A DNA stretch of 64,000 nt from Rhodococcus tukisamuensis NBRC 100609 (GTDB lineage: Bacteria; Actinomycetota; Actinomycetes; Mycobacteriales; Mycobacteriaceae): NCBI RefSeq assembly GCF_001894985.1, contig NZ_BCXG01000003.1, forward strand, positions 186,001 to 250,000. The letters run 5' to 3'. Numbering within the stretch: the first letter of the stretch is position 1; the number at the start of each line of letters is the position of its first letter. A program made the position numbers and the translations under genes. Below, piece after piece: positions 35,298-42,976 of this stretch. The notes below the pieces were generated by a model, which worked only from the letters and a program-made list of their open reading frames with translations, searched no databases and was not told the origin of the DNA.

Positions 35298-35888
35298 TCA
35301 CACCACGCCGGCGCGTTTCGCCGCGGCACGCACCTGCCAGGCGGCGATCAGCAGCAGCACGCCCTCGATGATCGCGAACACGCCGATCAGCTTGATCAGG
35401 CCGATGATGCCGTCCCCCGGGAAGATCACCAGCACCAGGCCGAAGACCACCGCCAGCACACCGATCAGCAGCAGCCAGCCCCAGTGCGCCCCGCCGGCCG
35501 CGCGCACCTGGAACGCACCGAGCACCTCGAGCACGCCGATCAGGATCGCCCAGAAGCCCACCAGGTACACGAAGACCAACGCGGTGATCTCGGGCCACAC
35601 CAGGACCGCGATGCCCGCGGCCACGGAGACCAGCGCGGCGACCAACCACCACACCCACCCCGGGCTGACCGACCGGGCCGCGATCGCACGGGCCGCGGTG
35701 ACCAGGCCGTCGATGATCCAGTAGATGCCGACCACGAATACCAGCGCATGTACGGTCACCGCGGGCCAGGCGATCGCGACGATGCCGAACACCACGGCGA
35801 TCACGCCGCGCAGCACCACCGACCACCACACGTCCTTGCCGATTCGCAGGATGGCATCATTGCTGCCGACGAGAGGACTGTCCGTCAT
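35298..35888 (-). CDS. HdeD family membrane protein (DUF308)
   Basis: A 196-residue membrane protein with six helices arranged as three hairpins, the HdeD/DUF308 pattern (repeats of GVIAVVFGIVAIAWP, LVSVAAGIAVLVWP and GVLAVVFGLVLVIFP, which are internally homologous). HdeD contributes to acid resistance at high cell density in E. coli; the role in actinobacteria is unclear. ATG 35888 has a clear GGAGG site seven bases upstream, which decides against longer readings. It is translationally adjacent to the serine hydrolase. Confidence 0.88.
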   Translation of the reverse strand: MTDSPLVGSNDAILRIGKDVWWSVVLRGVIAVVFGIVAIAWPAVTVHALVFVVGIYWIIDGLVTAARAIAARSVSPGWVWWLVAALVSVAAGIAVLVWPEITALVFVYLVGFWAILIGVLEVLGAFQVRAAGGAHWGWLLLIGVLAVVFGLVLVIFPGDGIIGLIKLIGVFAIIEGVLLLIAAWQVRAAAKRAGVV

Positions 35889-36050
35889 CGCAACCTCCGA
35901 CTGTGTGCGGGACGCCCGGTCGCCGGAGCGCCTGGGCGGGTACCGCGAGCCTACTGTCGACGGGCACACCGAGGGGCCGGAAAGCGGTTACTCAGGGTGG
36001 CAAACGGCTTCGGCCCGAACCGGCCGCGGCGTGTGGTCTACCGTGCAGTG

Positions 36051-36956
36051 ATGAGCGTCCCCCGCGAAGGCCGGATCGACCTCGAGACGGTGTCGCTGTC
36101 GACCCTCGAATGGGGTCCGCGCGGCGGTCCGCTCGCATTGTGCCTGCACGGATATCCCGACACGGCGTGGACGTGGCGGCATCTCGGCCCGGCCCTGGGC
36201 GAGCGCGGCTGGCGGGTGATCGCACCGTTCACCCGCGGCTACGCGCCGTCGTCGATCCCCTCCGACGGCAGCTACCACATCGGCGCACTGATGGACGACG
36301 CCGTGGGAATCCACACTGCCGTCGACGCCGACGATTCGGCCGTCCTCATCGGGCACGACTGGGGATCCGTGACGTCGAACGGGCTGGCAGCACATCGTGA
36401 TTCGCCGTTCGGCCGCGTGGTGTCGATGGCCGTGCCACCGGCGCCCGCATTCGTCCCGCGCCGGTCCCCGTCGGAGCTCCTCGCCGTGCCCCGGCTCCTG
36501 GCCACCCAACTGCCGAGAAGTTGGTACATGCTGTTCAACCAGCTGCCCCGGGTGCCGGAACGCTCGCTCGACCGGCTGATCCCCCACCTTTGGCGCCGCT
36601 GGTCGCCGGGCTACGACGCCGGCGAGGACCTCGAACATGTTGCGGCGGCACTGAAGTCGACCGCAAGCCGGACCGCGGCCCTCGGCTACTACCGCGCCGC
36701 GCTGCGCCCCTTCCCCCGGCCTCCGGCGCGTTACCGCCACTGGCAGTCGGCCCTTCTGCAGGCACCGACCGTGCCGATGCTCTACCTCCACGGCGACGAC
36801 GACGGCTGCATGACGCCGCGCTACGCGGACCGCGTGCAGGCAGCCCTGCCAGCCGGTAGCCGGGTGGCTCGGATTCCGCGCGCGGGCCACTTCCTGCATC
36901 TGGAGCAGCCCGAGACCGTGAACCGGTTGGTCCTCGACTTCGTCGGCGAAGGCTGA
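36051..36956 (+). CDS. Epoxide hydrolase/haloalkane dehalogenase-like alpha/beta hydrolase
   Basis: A 301-residue alpha/beta hydrolase. The nucleophile is Asp103 in GHDWGS, not serine, which places it with epoxide hydrolases and haloalkane dehalogenases. HGYPDTAWTW near residue 33 is the oxyanion loop. The acid lies in YLHGDDDGCM and the base in AGHFLHLEQPE near residue 283. Cap-domain tyrosines that activate an epoxide may be in SWYMLF and LGYYRAAL. It is probably cytosolic. The ATG at 36051 stands alone downstream of the divergent HdeD operon. Confidence 0.87.
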   Translation: MSVPREGRIDLETVSLSTLEWGPRGGPLALCLHGYPDTAWTWRHLGPALGERGWRVIAPFTRGYAPSSIPSDGSYHIGALMDDAVGIHTAVDADDSAVLIGHDWGSVTSNGLAAHRDSPFGRVVSMAVPPAPAFVPRRSPSELLAVPRLLATQLPRSWYMLFNQLPRVPERSLDRLIPHLWRRWSPGYDAGEDLEHVAAALKSTASRTAALGYYRAALRPFPRPPARYRHWQSALLQAPTVPMLYLHGDDDGCMTPRYADRVQAALPAGSRVARIPRAGHFLHLEQPETVNRLVLDFVGEG

Positions 36957-36974
36957 CCGCTCCGGCGCGACGGG

Positions 36975-37451
36975 TCACTGCTGCCGCGGTTGTGCCCGCC
37001 GCCCGTACCCCGAGCGGGCCAGATGATGTGCGCTGCCCAGGAGTTCACGGATCGCCGGCTCCGTCCGCGACCCCGGATTCACCACCGCCAGCCAGCCCAG
37101 CGTGCCGTAGACGGGGTGCGGCATCACCGTGTCGGCCACGCTCGGGTCGACCTCGCTCGTGGTGGCGTCGCGCGGCCTCAGGCCTGTTCGACCGACGAAG
37201 GCGTCCGTGCCGGCGAAGAGATTCAGCCGGAAGGTGTCCGGGCGGTTGAGGCGCGATCGCTCGTCGCCCGGGTAGTCCTTCGTCACGATCGTCGCGAACG
37301 GCTGGGTCGTCGCGGGAACCTCGCCGTCGGGTGCGTAGTAGAAGAACGTGTCGCCCCAACTGACCTCCGGGGACCCGTCACCGGGGGCCGGCCGGAGGGT
37401 GAGAACCCCGCCGAGGCCGTCGAGGAACTCGATGATTTCGTCGATGCTCAT
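36975..37451 (-). CDS. DUF6194 family protein
   Basis: A 158-residue small cytosolic protein of the DUF6194 family, common in actinobacteria and unknown in function. Conserved features are the start MSIDEIIEFLDGL, SWGDTFFYYAPDG near residue 31, FATIVTKDYPGDERSRLNRP near residue 52 and GTLGWLAVVNPG near residue 117. It starts at ATG 37451 after a GAAAGG site and is divergent from a double-MerR regulator 63 nt away, which may control it. Confidence 0.8.
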   Translation of the reverse strand: MSIDEIIEFLDGLGGVLTLRPAPGDGSPEVSWGDTFFYYAPDGEVPATTQPFATIVTKDYPGDERSRLNRPDTFRLNLFAGTDAFVGRTGLRPRDATTSEVDPSVADTVMPHPVYGTLGWLAVVNPGSRTEPAIRELLGSAHHLARSGYGRRAQPRQQ

Positions 37452-37514
37452 GTGTTCCAGCCTTTCATTCATGTCCTTGTGGAGACTTTGGCCGAGATAC
37501 ACCAAGGTGGACGG

Positions 37515-38267
37515 GTGGGAAGTCGCAAGTCGGCCGGAATCCGGACGATCGATGTCGCGCGCCGGGCCGGGTACTCCGTCCAGCAGGTGCGCAATCTCGA
37601 ACGGGACGGCGTGCTGCCGCCGGCCGGACGCACCGACGCGGGATACCGGATCTACGACGAGACGCATCTGCGTTCCGCACTGGCCTACCGCGCCCTGGCG
37701 GACGGCACCGGGCCGATCGAGGCCAAGGAGATCATGCGCGCGGCGCAGGCACACCGCACTTCGGACCTGCTAGCCCTGCTCGACGCGGCGCACGCCCGGC
37801 TCCACACGGAGCGGCGGGAACTCGCGCTGGCCGAGCGGGCGGCCTCGGCAATCTCCGAGGAACCCATCGACGACGTCCGCCCGTCGGACGCGATGAGCAT
37901 CGCCGAACTCGCAACCGCACTGGGTGTGCGCCCCTCGACGTTGCGGCACTGGGACGCGGAAGGCCTCGTCGTTCCCCGTCGCGACTCCCCTCGGGACCCG
38001 CGGCGGTACCTCCCCGGCGACGTGCGGGACGCACGGATCGTCCATCAGCTCCGGATGGCCGGCTACCGCATCGCGCCGCTCCAGGCCTTGCTGCCGCAGC
38101 TGCGACGCGTCGAGCGGTGGGACGAAGTGTCGGCCACACTGGCCGCCCGGGGCGCGAGCATCGACGCCCGGTCGAGGGCTCTCCTCGAGGGTGCCGCCGC
38201 ACTCAGCACCTTGATCTCCCCGACTGTGGCCCCGGCTCCCGGCGTCCGCACGCCAGCCCTGGATTGA
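37515..38267 (+). CDS. Tandem-MerR transcriptional regulator (TioE-like)
   Basis: A 250-residue regulator with two MerR-type DNA-binding domains. The first, residues 10-78, contains DVARRAGYSVQQVRNLERDGVLPPAGRTDAGYRIY. The second, residues 127-195, contains SIAELATALGVRPSTLRHWDAEGLVVP and RRYLPGDVRDARI. They are joined by a helical linker (about 80-120). Single-chain double-MerR proteins are known as the TioE family. There is no effector domain apart from a short C-terminal tail, so the sensing mode is unclear. GTG 37515 lies behind an AAGGTGG site. The gene is divergent from DUF6194. Confidence 0.85.
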   Translation: MGSRKSAGIRTIDVARRAGYSVQQVRNLERDGVLPPAGRTDAGYRIYDETHLRSALAYRALADGTGPIEAKEIMRAAQAHRTSDLLALLDAAHARLHTERRELALAERAASAISEEPIDDVRPSDAMSIAELATALGVRPSTLRHWDAEGLVVPRRDSPRDPRRYLPGDVRDARIVHQLRMAGYRIAPLQALLPQLRRVERWDEVSATLAARGASIDARSRALLEGAAALSTLISPTVAPAPGVRTPALD

Positions 38268-38281
38268 CCGAGCGGCAGTCG

Positions 38282-39352
38282 TCAGTGCTTCGGGGCCTTG
38301 TCCTGCCCGGTCAGATCCCGGTCCCGGCTCGGCTGCACCCGCTTCGGCTCGCCCGGCATCTTCGGGTACTGCGGGGGATACGGCATGTCCCCGAGACCGT
38401 TCGACGCATCCCGCTCGGCCATCTCCAGCAGCCCGTCGAGCGAGTGCACCACGGCGTCGATGCCGGCGGCCGGGTCCCCGCGCCGTGCCACCAGGTCCGG
38501 CACCGTCGCGATGGTGAAGTCGTCCGGCTCGACGTCCGCGAGCTCGGCCCAGGTCACCGGCGTCGACACCGTCGCCCGCGGGGTCTTGCGCACCGAGTAC
38601 GCCGACGCGACCGTCTTGTCCCGCGCGGTCTGGTTGAAGTCCACGAAGATCCGCGCGCCTCGCTCCTCCTTCCACCAGGCGGTCGTCACCCGCGTGGGGT
38701 CCCGGCGTTCGACCTCACGGGCCAGCGCGATGACGGCGCGCCGCACCTCGATGAAGTCCCAGCGCGGCTCGATCCGGACGTAGACGTGCACGCCGCGACC
38801 ACCGGACGTCTTGGGGTAGCCGACCAGGCCGAGTTCGTCGAGCAGCGGCGCGAGCACGTCCAACGCCACCGCCCGGGCCTCGGCGAACCCGGTGCCGGGC
38901 TGCGGGTCGAGGTCGATGCGCAGCTCGTCGGGCCGGTCCGGGTCGACCGAGCGCACCGGCCACGGATGGAAGGTCACGTTGCCCATCTGCGCGGCCCACA
39001 CTATGTCGGCGGGGCTGCGCACCAGCAGCGCGTCGGCGGTCCGACCGTTCGGGTTGGTGACGGTGCAGGTGCCCACGTACTCGGGCCGCTTCGCGGGGAT
39101 CCGCTTCTGGTAGATCTCCTCGCCCTCGATGCCGTCCGGGAACCGCTGCAGGTGCGTCGGCCGGTCGCGCAGCGCGGTCATGATGCCGCCGCCCTCGTAG
39201 AGCGCGATGGTCCGGTAGTACTCCACCAGGTGCCGCTTGGTCCCGCCGTCGGCGCCGAGCTGCGGAAAGTAGATCTTGTCGGGGCTCGACAGCCGGACCA
39301 CGATGCCGTCCACGTCGAGTTCGACTGCGGCGCCTGCACTCTTGGCTGCCAT
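38282..39352 (-). CDS. LigD-type primase-polymerase (Prim-PolC-like)
   Basis: A 356-residue stand-alone polymerase of the AEP superfamily, homologous to the LigD polymerase domain. Catalytic motifs present are DLDPQPG (near residue 152) with two metal-binding Asp, SGGRGVHVYV (near 188) for the nucleotide triphosphate, and IFVDFNQTARDKTVASAYSVR (near 240) with the third Asp. The C-terminal tail is basic and polar. It resembles M. tuberculosis Rv3730c, which works with LigC in gap repair rather than classical end joining. The operon order here, ligC then DUF309 then this gene, with stop-start overlaps, supports one repair complex. Confidence 0.9.
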   Translation of the reverse strand: MAAKSAGAAVELDVDGIVVRLSSPDKIYFPQLGADGGTKRHLVEYYRTIALYEGGGIMTALRDRPTHLQRFPDGIEGEEIYQKRIPAKRPEYVGTCTVTNPNGRTADALLVRSPADIVWAAQMGNVTFHPWPVRSVDPDRPDELRIDLDPQPGTGFAEARAVALDVLAPLLDELGLVGYPKTSGGRGVHVYVRIEPRWDFIEVRRAVIALAREVERRDPTRVTTAWWKEERGARIFVDFNQTARDKTVASAYSVRKTPRATVSTPVTWAELADVEPDDFTIATVPDLVARRGDPAAGIDAVVHSLDGLLEMAERDASNGLGDMPYPPQYPKMPGEPKRVQPSRDRDLTGQDKAPKH

Positions 39353-39714
39353 CACGGCATCCTCAGTCGCGGCAGGGGCACGGTCGTCACGGGGGTACCG
39401 CCTTCGAGTTCGTCGGCCAGGTGGACGGCCCAGGCGCACAGGCCGCTGACGTCGAGGGCGTGCGGGGGCCGGGACTCGTAGGCGCCGACGAGATCGGCGC
39501 CGCGGCGGAGCTCGCGCGCCGCGCCGGGCCCGTCCCCCACCGCGGCGCTCAGCCCGGCGGCGAGCCGGCCGAGCCCCTCCCACAGTTCCAGCTCGTCGGC
39601 GGGGGCGGTGCGCCAGGCGTCGGCGAACAGCCGCTGCGCCTGCGCGGGCTCGCCGTGGTCGAACAACCGCTGGGCCTCGGTCACGACGGCGCCGAGGTCC
39701 GTGGTCCCGGTCAT
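39352..39714 (-). CDS. DUF309 domain protein
   Basis: A 120-residue small helical protein of the DUF309 family. HGEPAQAQRLFADAWRTAPADELELWEGLGRLAAGLS (about residues 20-55) contains the usual helical repeat with W and GL motifs. DUF309 proteins are common, cytosolic and without known function. Both ends overlap neighbours: the ATG overlaps the ligC stop (ATGA) and the stop shares a base with the polymerase start (TGATG). Such tight packing between two repair genes suggests a role in the same complex or regulation. Confidence 0.8.
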   Translation of the reverse strand: MTGTTDLGAVVTEAQRLFDHGEPAQAQRLFADAWRTAPADELELWEGLGRLAAGLSAAVGDGPGAARELRRGADLVGAYESRPPHALDVSGLCAWAVHLADELEGGTPVTTVPLPRLRMP

Positions 39715-40763
39715 GACGCACCGCCCGCCAACACGTCGGTCAGGTCGTATCGCACCGGAACCTCCAGTTGCTCGTAGGTGCATTCGCGCGGTTCCCGGTC
39801 CGGACGCCAGCGCAGGAACCGTCCGGCGTGCCGCAGCCGGTCGCCCTCCATCTGGTCGTACGCGACCTCCACCACCAGTTCCGGTCGCAGCGGCACCCAC
39901 TGCCGGTCCTTGCCAGCGGACCACCGGCTGGCCTCGCCGTCGTTGACGACGTCCTCGCCGAGCCGCAGCGGGTCGAGGATGGCCTGCAGCTCGATCCGCC
40001 TGGCCGCGGTGAACGCGGAGGCGCCGCCGATGAAGTGCATCTCGTCGCCGTCGTAGAGGCCGAGCAGCATCGAGCCGATCCCCGGCTGACTCTTGTGCGG
40101 GCGGTACCCGATCACCACGCAGTCCGCGGTGCGCGCATGCTTGACCTTGATCATCTCCCGCTTGTTCGGAAGGTAACGCCCGGCAAGCTTTTTCGCGACC
40201 ACGCCGTCCAGGCCGGCACCCTCGAACGTCGAGAACCACTCCTGCGCGAGGCTCGCGTCGGTGGTCGCGGTGGTGACATGGCAGGACCGGCCTCCGGATC
40301 CGACGGCGTCGAGCAGCAGTTCGCGGCGCCGGGCGAACGGCTCCCCGGTCAGGTCCCGGTCGTCGAGCGCGAGCAGGTCGAAACCGACCAGCTGCGACGG
40401 CGTCTGCTCGGACAGGAGCGTGACCCGACTGGCGGCGGGGTGGATCCGCTCGGAGAGCGCCTCCCAGTCCAGCCGGGTGCGACCGTCCACCTCGCGCGGG
40501 ACCACCAGCTCACCGTCCAGCACGCAGCGCGACGGCAGTTCCTCGCGGACCGCCGCGAGCATCTCGGGAAAGTACCGTCCCAGGTCCTTGCCGCTGCGCG
40601 AGCTGAGCACCACCTCGTCGCCGTCGCGGAAGACGATGGCGCGGAAGCCGTCCCACTTCGGCTCGTAGGACCACACCGGATCCTCGCCCTCCGGCTGCGC
40701 GGGCACGGCGGCGGCAGCCTTCGCGAGCATCGGTTGCAGGGGCGGAGCCAACGGGAGATCCAC
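39711..40763 (-). CDS. ligC: ATP-dependent DNA ligase LigC
   Basis: A 350-residue ATP-dependent DNA ligase of the LigC type. Motif I is EPKWDGFR with adenylated Lys36, motif III DLLALD, motif IV LDGVVAKKLAGRY, and motif V MIKVKHARTADCVVIGY. An OB-fold domain covers about residues 215-340. This matches M. tuberculosis LigC (Rv3731) in length and start (its N-terminus is MDLPV...), which is why I use GTG 40763 over the upstream ATG at 40781. It leads the operon with DUF309 and a LigD-type polymerase. No Ku gene is in the window. Confidence 0.92.
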   Translation of the reverse strand: MDLPLAPPLQPMLAKAAAAVPAQPEGEDPVWSYEPKWDGFRAIVFRDGDEVVLSSRSGKDLGRYFPEMLAAVREELPSRCVLDGELVVPREVDGRTRLDWEALSERIHPAASRVTLLSEQTPSQLVGFDLLALDDRDLTGEPFARRRELLLDAVGSGGRSCHVTTATTDASLAQEWFSTFEGAGLDGVVAKKLAGRYLPNKREMIKVKHARTADCVVIGYRPHKSQPGIGSMLLGLYDGDEMHFIGGASAFTAARRIELQAILDPLRLGEDVVNDGEASRWSAGKDRQWVPLRPELVVEVAYDQMEGDRLRHAGRFLRWRPDREPRECTYEQLEVPVRYDLTDVLAGGAS

Positions 40764-40839
40764 GCCCCCATACTTGCGCACCGGCCGCGGATCCGCGAGG
40801 CAAAACGCCCGCCGCGCCGCCCGACTCGCCTGCGCGGGA

Positions 40840-41052
40840 CTACGCGGAGTCGAGCCGGAACCCCAGCTTGAGCGTCACCTGCACGTGCCCGACCTTGCCG
40901 TCCACGATGTGCCCGCGGGTGTGCACCACCTCGAACCACTCCAGGTTGCGGACGGTCTCCCCGGCCCGGGCGATCGCGCCGGCAATGGCGTCGTCGATCC
41001 CCTTGGTCGAGGACCCGACCACCTCGGTGACGCTGTAGACGTGGCTGCTCAT
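40840..41052 (-). CDS. Dodecin family protein
   Basis: A 70-residue dodecin, a dodecameric flavin-binding storage and sequestration protein. The family pattern is intact: [21 protein letters not shown], the helix [21 protein letters not shown] with the flavin-stacking tryptophan Trp39, and the final strands [14 protein letters not shown]. It is monocistronic, with about 75 nt separating its end from the ligC start. Confidence 0.93.
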   Translation of the reverse strand: MSSHVYSVTEVVGSSTKGIDDAIAGAIARAGETVRNLEWFEVVHTRGHIVDGKVGHVQVTLKLGFRLDSA

Positions 41053-41255
41053 CGGTCTTCCTCACTCTTCGGTGACGGAGTCCAACCAGCGTAGGACCGG
41101 GAGTCTGACCCTGTACAGGTGTCGCCGGCGACCCTCGCCCCGAATAGCGTTGTACGAATTCAAGGAACTGCCGTGCCGGGAGATCTCGAACCGTAGAGTG
41201 GCCGACGGCCGCGACACCGTCGCGCCGTATTCACCTGTCCAGAAGGGGACCCCTC

Positions 41256-41360
41256 GTGGAGAAGATCCGCAACTACGGCCTGCTCGTCAAGTACCTCGTC
41301 AGCACCCAGTGGAAGAAGCTGCGCGGCGGCAAGGACACCGCTCAGCAGAACCAGGGCTGA
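41256..41360 (+). CDS. 34-residue basic small protein (uncharacterised)
   Basis: An ORF of 34 codons from GTG 41256 to TGA 41360, encoding MEKIRNYGLLVKYLVSTQWK followed by KLRGGKDTAQQNQG. It has a strong AGAAGGGG ribosome site seven bases before GTG. It also has a long noncoding leader (about 200 nt) and a good hairpin terminator right after the stop (41374-41416), which together argue for a real gene. The protein is basic, with an amphipathic N-terminal helix (IRNYGLLVKYLVSTQW) that could lie on a membrane. I do not recognise a family. Confidence 0.55.
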   Translation: MEKIRNYGLLVKYLVSTQWKKLRGGKDTAQQNQG

Positions 41361-41373
41361 GCCGGCGACACCA

Positions 41374-41416
41374 CCCGTGAGTCCTTCGGCCCACCCAAGG
41401 ACCGAGGACTCACGGG
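41374..41416. terminator. Bidirectional hairpin terminator between small ORF and corA
   Basis: CCCGTGAGTCCTTCGG pairs with CCGAGGACTCACGGG, with one bulged T. It lies 14 nt after the small-ORF stop and 11 nt before the stop of the convergent corA gene, so it can serve both. Confidence 0.75.
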
Positions 41417-41426
41417 CGCGAAGCGC

Positions 41427-42572
41427 CTACAGCCAGCCGCGACGCTTGAAGATCGTGTACAGCCCGCCGCAGGTCAGCATCATCATCCCCAGCGCCATCG
41501 GATAGCCGCCCGCCCAGTGCAGCTCCGGCATCGAGTCGAAGTTCATCCCGTAGACCGTGCCGATCAGCGTGGGGGCGAACAGGATTGCGGCCCATGCCGA
41601 GACCTTCTTGATCTCCTCGTTCTGCGCATAGCTCGCCTGGGTCAGCGCGGACATCTCCTCGTTCTGCGTCTGCGAGACGAGCGTCGCGTTGACGGTGAGG
41701 ATGTTGCCCAGCAGCTGCCGGAACCCGTCGGCGCGTTCGACCACCGTGGTGGCGTGGTCGGTGACGTCGCGCAGGTACTTCTGCAGTTCCTCGTCCGTCT
41801 TGTACTTCTCGAACCCGGCCGAGAGCCCACTGAGCATGTCGAGCAGCGGCCGGGTGGCGCGCTGGAACTCGATGACCTCGCGGGTCAGCTCGTAGATGCG
41901 CCGCGACACCTTCGGGTCGCCGCTGAACACCTCGGTCTCGATCTCGTCGATGTCGTTCTGCAGGCCGGCGACGACGGGTGCGTAGCCGTCGACGACGGCG
42001 TCGAGAATCGCGTAGAGCACGGCCTCGGGACCGAGCCGCAGCAGGTCGGGATCGCTTTCCATCCGCGCCCGCACCGCGGACAGGTTCGGCGACTCGCTGT
42101 GCCGGACAGTGAGCACGAAGGTCGGACCGCAGAAGATGTGCAGCTCACCGAAGTCGACGCGCTCGGTCTCGTCGAGGTACCGGGCGGCGCGCAGCACCAC
42201 GAACAGGGTGTCGCCGTATCGCTCGAGCTTGGGCCGCTGGTGCGCGACGATCGCGTCCTCGACCGCCAGCTCGTGCAGCCCGAACTGCTTCGCGGCGGCG
42301 TACAGCTGTTCCGCGTCTGGCCGGTACATCCCGATCCAGGCCATCGACGACGCGTCGGGCAGGCTCCGCAAGGCCTCGGCCAGGTTCGACGGCGTCTCGA
42401 TCCGAAATCCGTCGCGGTAGACGCCGCTGTTGACGACGCTCGCCTCGACCGGGGCGATCGCCGGGGTGGGCGGCGCCTGGTGCGGGGCCATCGAGTGCTC
42501 GGGGACGAGTTCGTGCGACGGGTTGGCGGCACGGCTGGGCAGCAGTTCGCGGAAGGGGCGCTTTTGACGCAT
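41427..42572 (-). CDS. corA: CorA-type magnesium/cobalt transporter
   Basis: A 381-residue CorA-family channel. A large N-terminal cytosolic domain ends in a long stalk helix (DGFRQLLGNILTVNATLVSQTQNEEMSAL). Two C-terminal membrane helices follow, the first ending in the signature YGMNFDSMPEL (GMN at 342-344) and the second within YPMALGMMMLTCGGLYTIF. The basic tail KRRGWL is typical. An N-terminal extension of about 45 residues, rich in Pro/Ala, precedes the conserved domain. The ATG at 42572 is used. It imports Mg2+ down the membrane potential as a pentamer. Confidence 0.92.
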   Translation of the reverse strand: MRQKRPFRELLPSRAANPSHELVPEHSMAPHQAPPTPAIAPVEASVVNSGVYRDGFRIETPSNLAEALRSLPDASSMAWIGMYRPDAEQLYAAAKQFGLHELAVEDAIVAHQRPKLERYGDTLFVVLRAARYLDETERVDFGELHIFCGPTFVLTVRHSESPNLSAVRARMESDPDLLRLGPEAVLYAILDAVVDGYAPVVAGLQNDIDEIETEVFSGDPKVSRRIYELTREVIEFQRATRPLLDMLSGLSAGFEKYKTDEELQKYLRDVTDHATTVVERADGFRQLLGNILTVNATLVSQTQNEEMSALTQASYAQNEEIKKVSAWAAILFAPTLIGTVYGMNFDSMPELHWAGGYPMALGMMMLTCGGLYTIFKRRGWL

Positions 42573-42976
42573 GGGTTCAGCTTTCGCGTAAGTCGGGGCA
42601 CGGCGGGCGCCGCTACCACCGCGGCGCCGATGCGGTCGCGAAGCCGTCAACCGCGCGAGCAGGACACGCTCTGCGCGACTAGCGACTTCGGTAGGTACTC
42701 GGAGGTTGGCTCACGGCAAGCCACACCTCCTCTTCCCCTCGACCCTGCTCAGCCGGCTCATGCCAGACCCCGACACCCTACTCCGGGCGCTCACACCCGG
42801 CCAACCGGGAGCGGACGGTACGGTGGCCCGATCGCCGCGCCGGCGGGACCGGAGGCCGACCGGGTCGGCCGGCGAGTCCCGTCAGATTAGTTCGGCTAAT
42901 CGAACTTGGGGCACCTCTACCACGAAAAACCAGGAAACTGGACGCTTGGGTTAATTCCTGGTTTACGCTGCCGGAC
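42573..42976. other. 404-nt intergenic region, corA to surface-protein gene
   Basis: No ORF looks coding here. It must hold the promoters of both divergent genes. Visible structure is a short hairpin GATTAG-TTCGG-CTAATC (42885-42901) and the long inverted repeat listed at 42927-42964. The right third is clearly richer in A+T than the surroundings. The sequence CCGTCAACCGCGCGAG at 42643 resembles arms of the hairpins at 27027 and 29074. Confidence 0.6.
42927..42964. promoter_or_regulatory. Inverted repeat immediately upstream of surface-protein start
   Basis: AAACCAGGAA (42927-42936) and TTCCTGGTTT (42955-42964) are perfect 10-bp arms with an 18-nt spacer, ending 12 nt before ATG 42977. It could be an operator or a 5'-leader stem that occludes the start codon. 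There is no obvious ribosome site between it and the ATG. Confidence 0.55.

Noticed and set aside
41053-41255. GGAAC-type sigma-E/sigma-H promoter upstream of the 34-residue ORF
   Set aside because: A GGAACT hexamer is present near 41164, but no matching -10 element occurs at the right distance.
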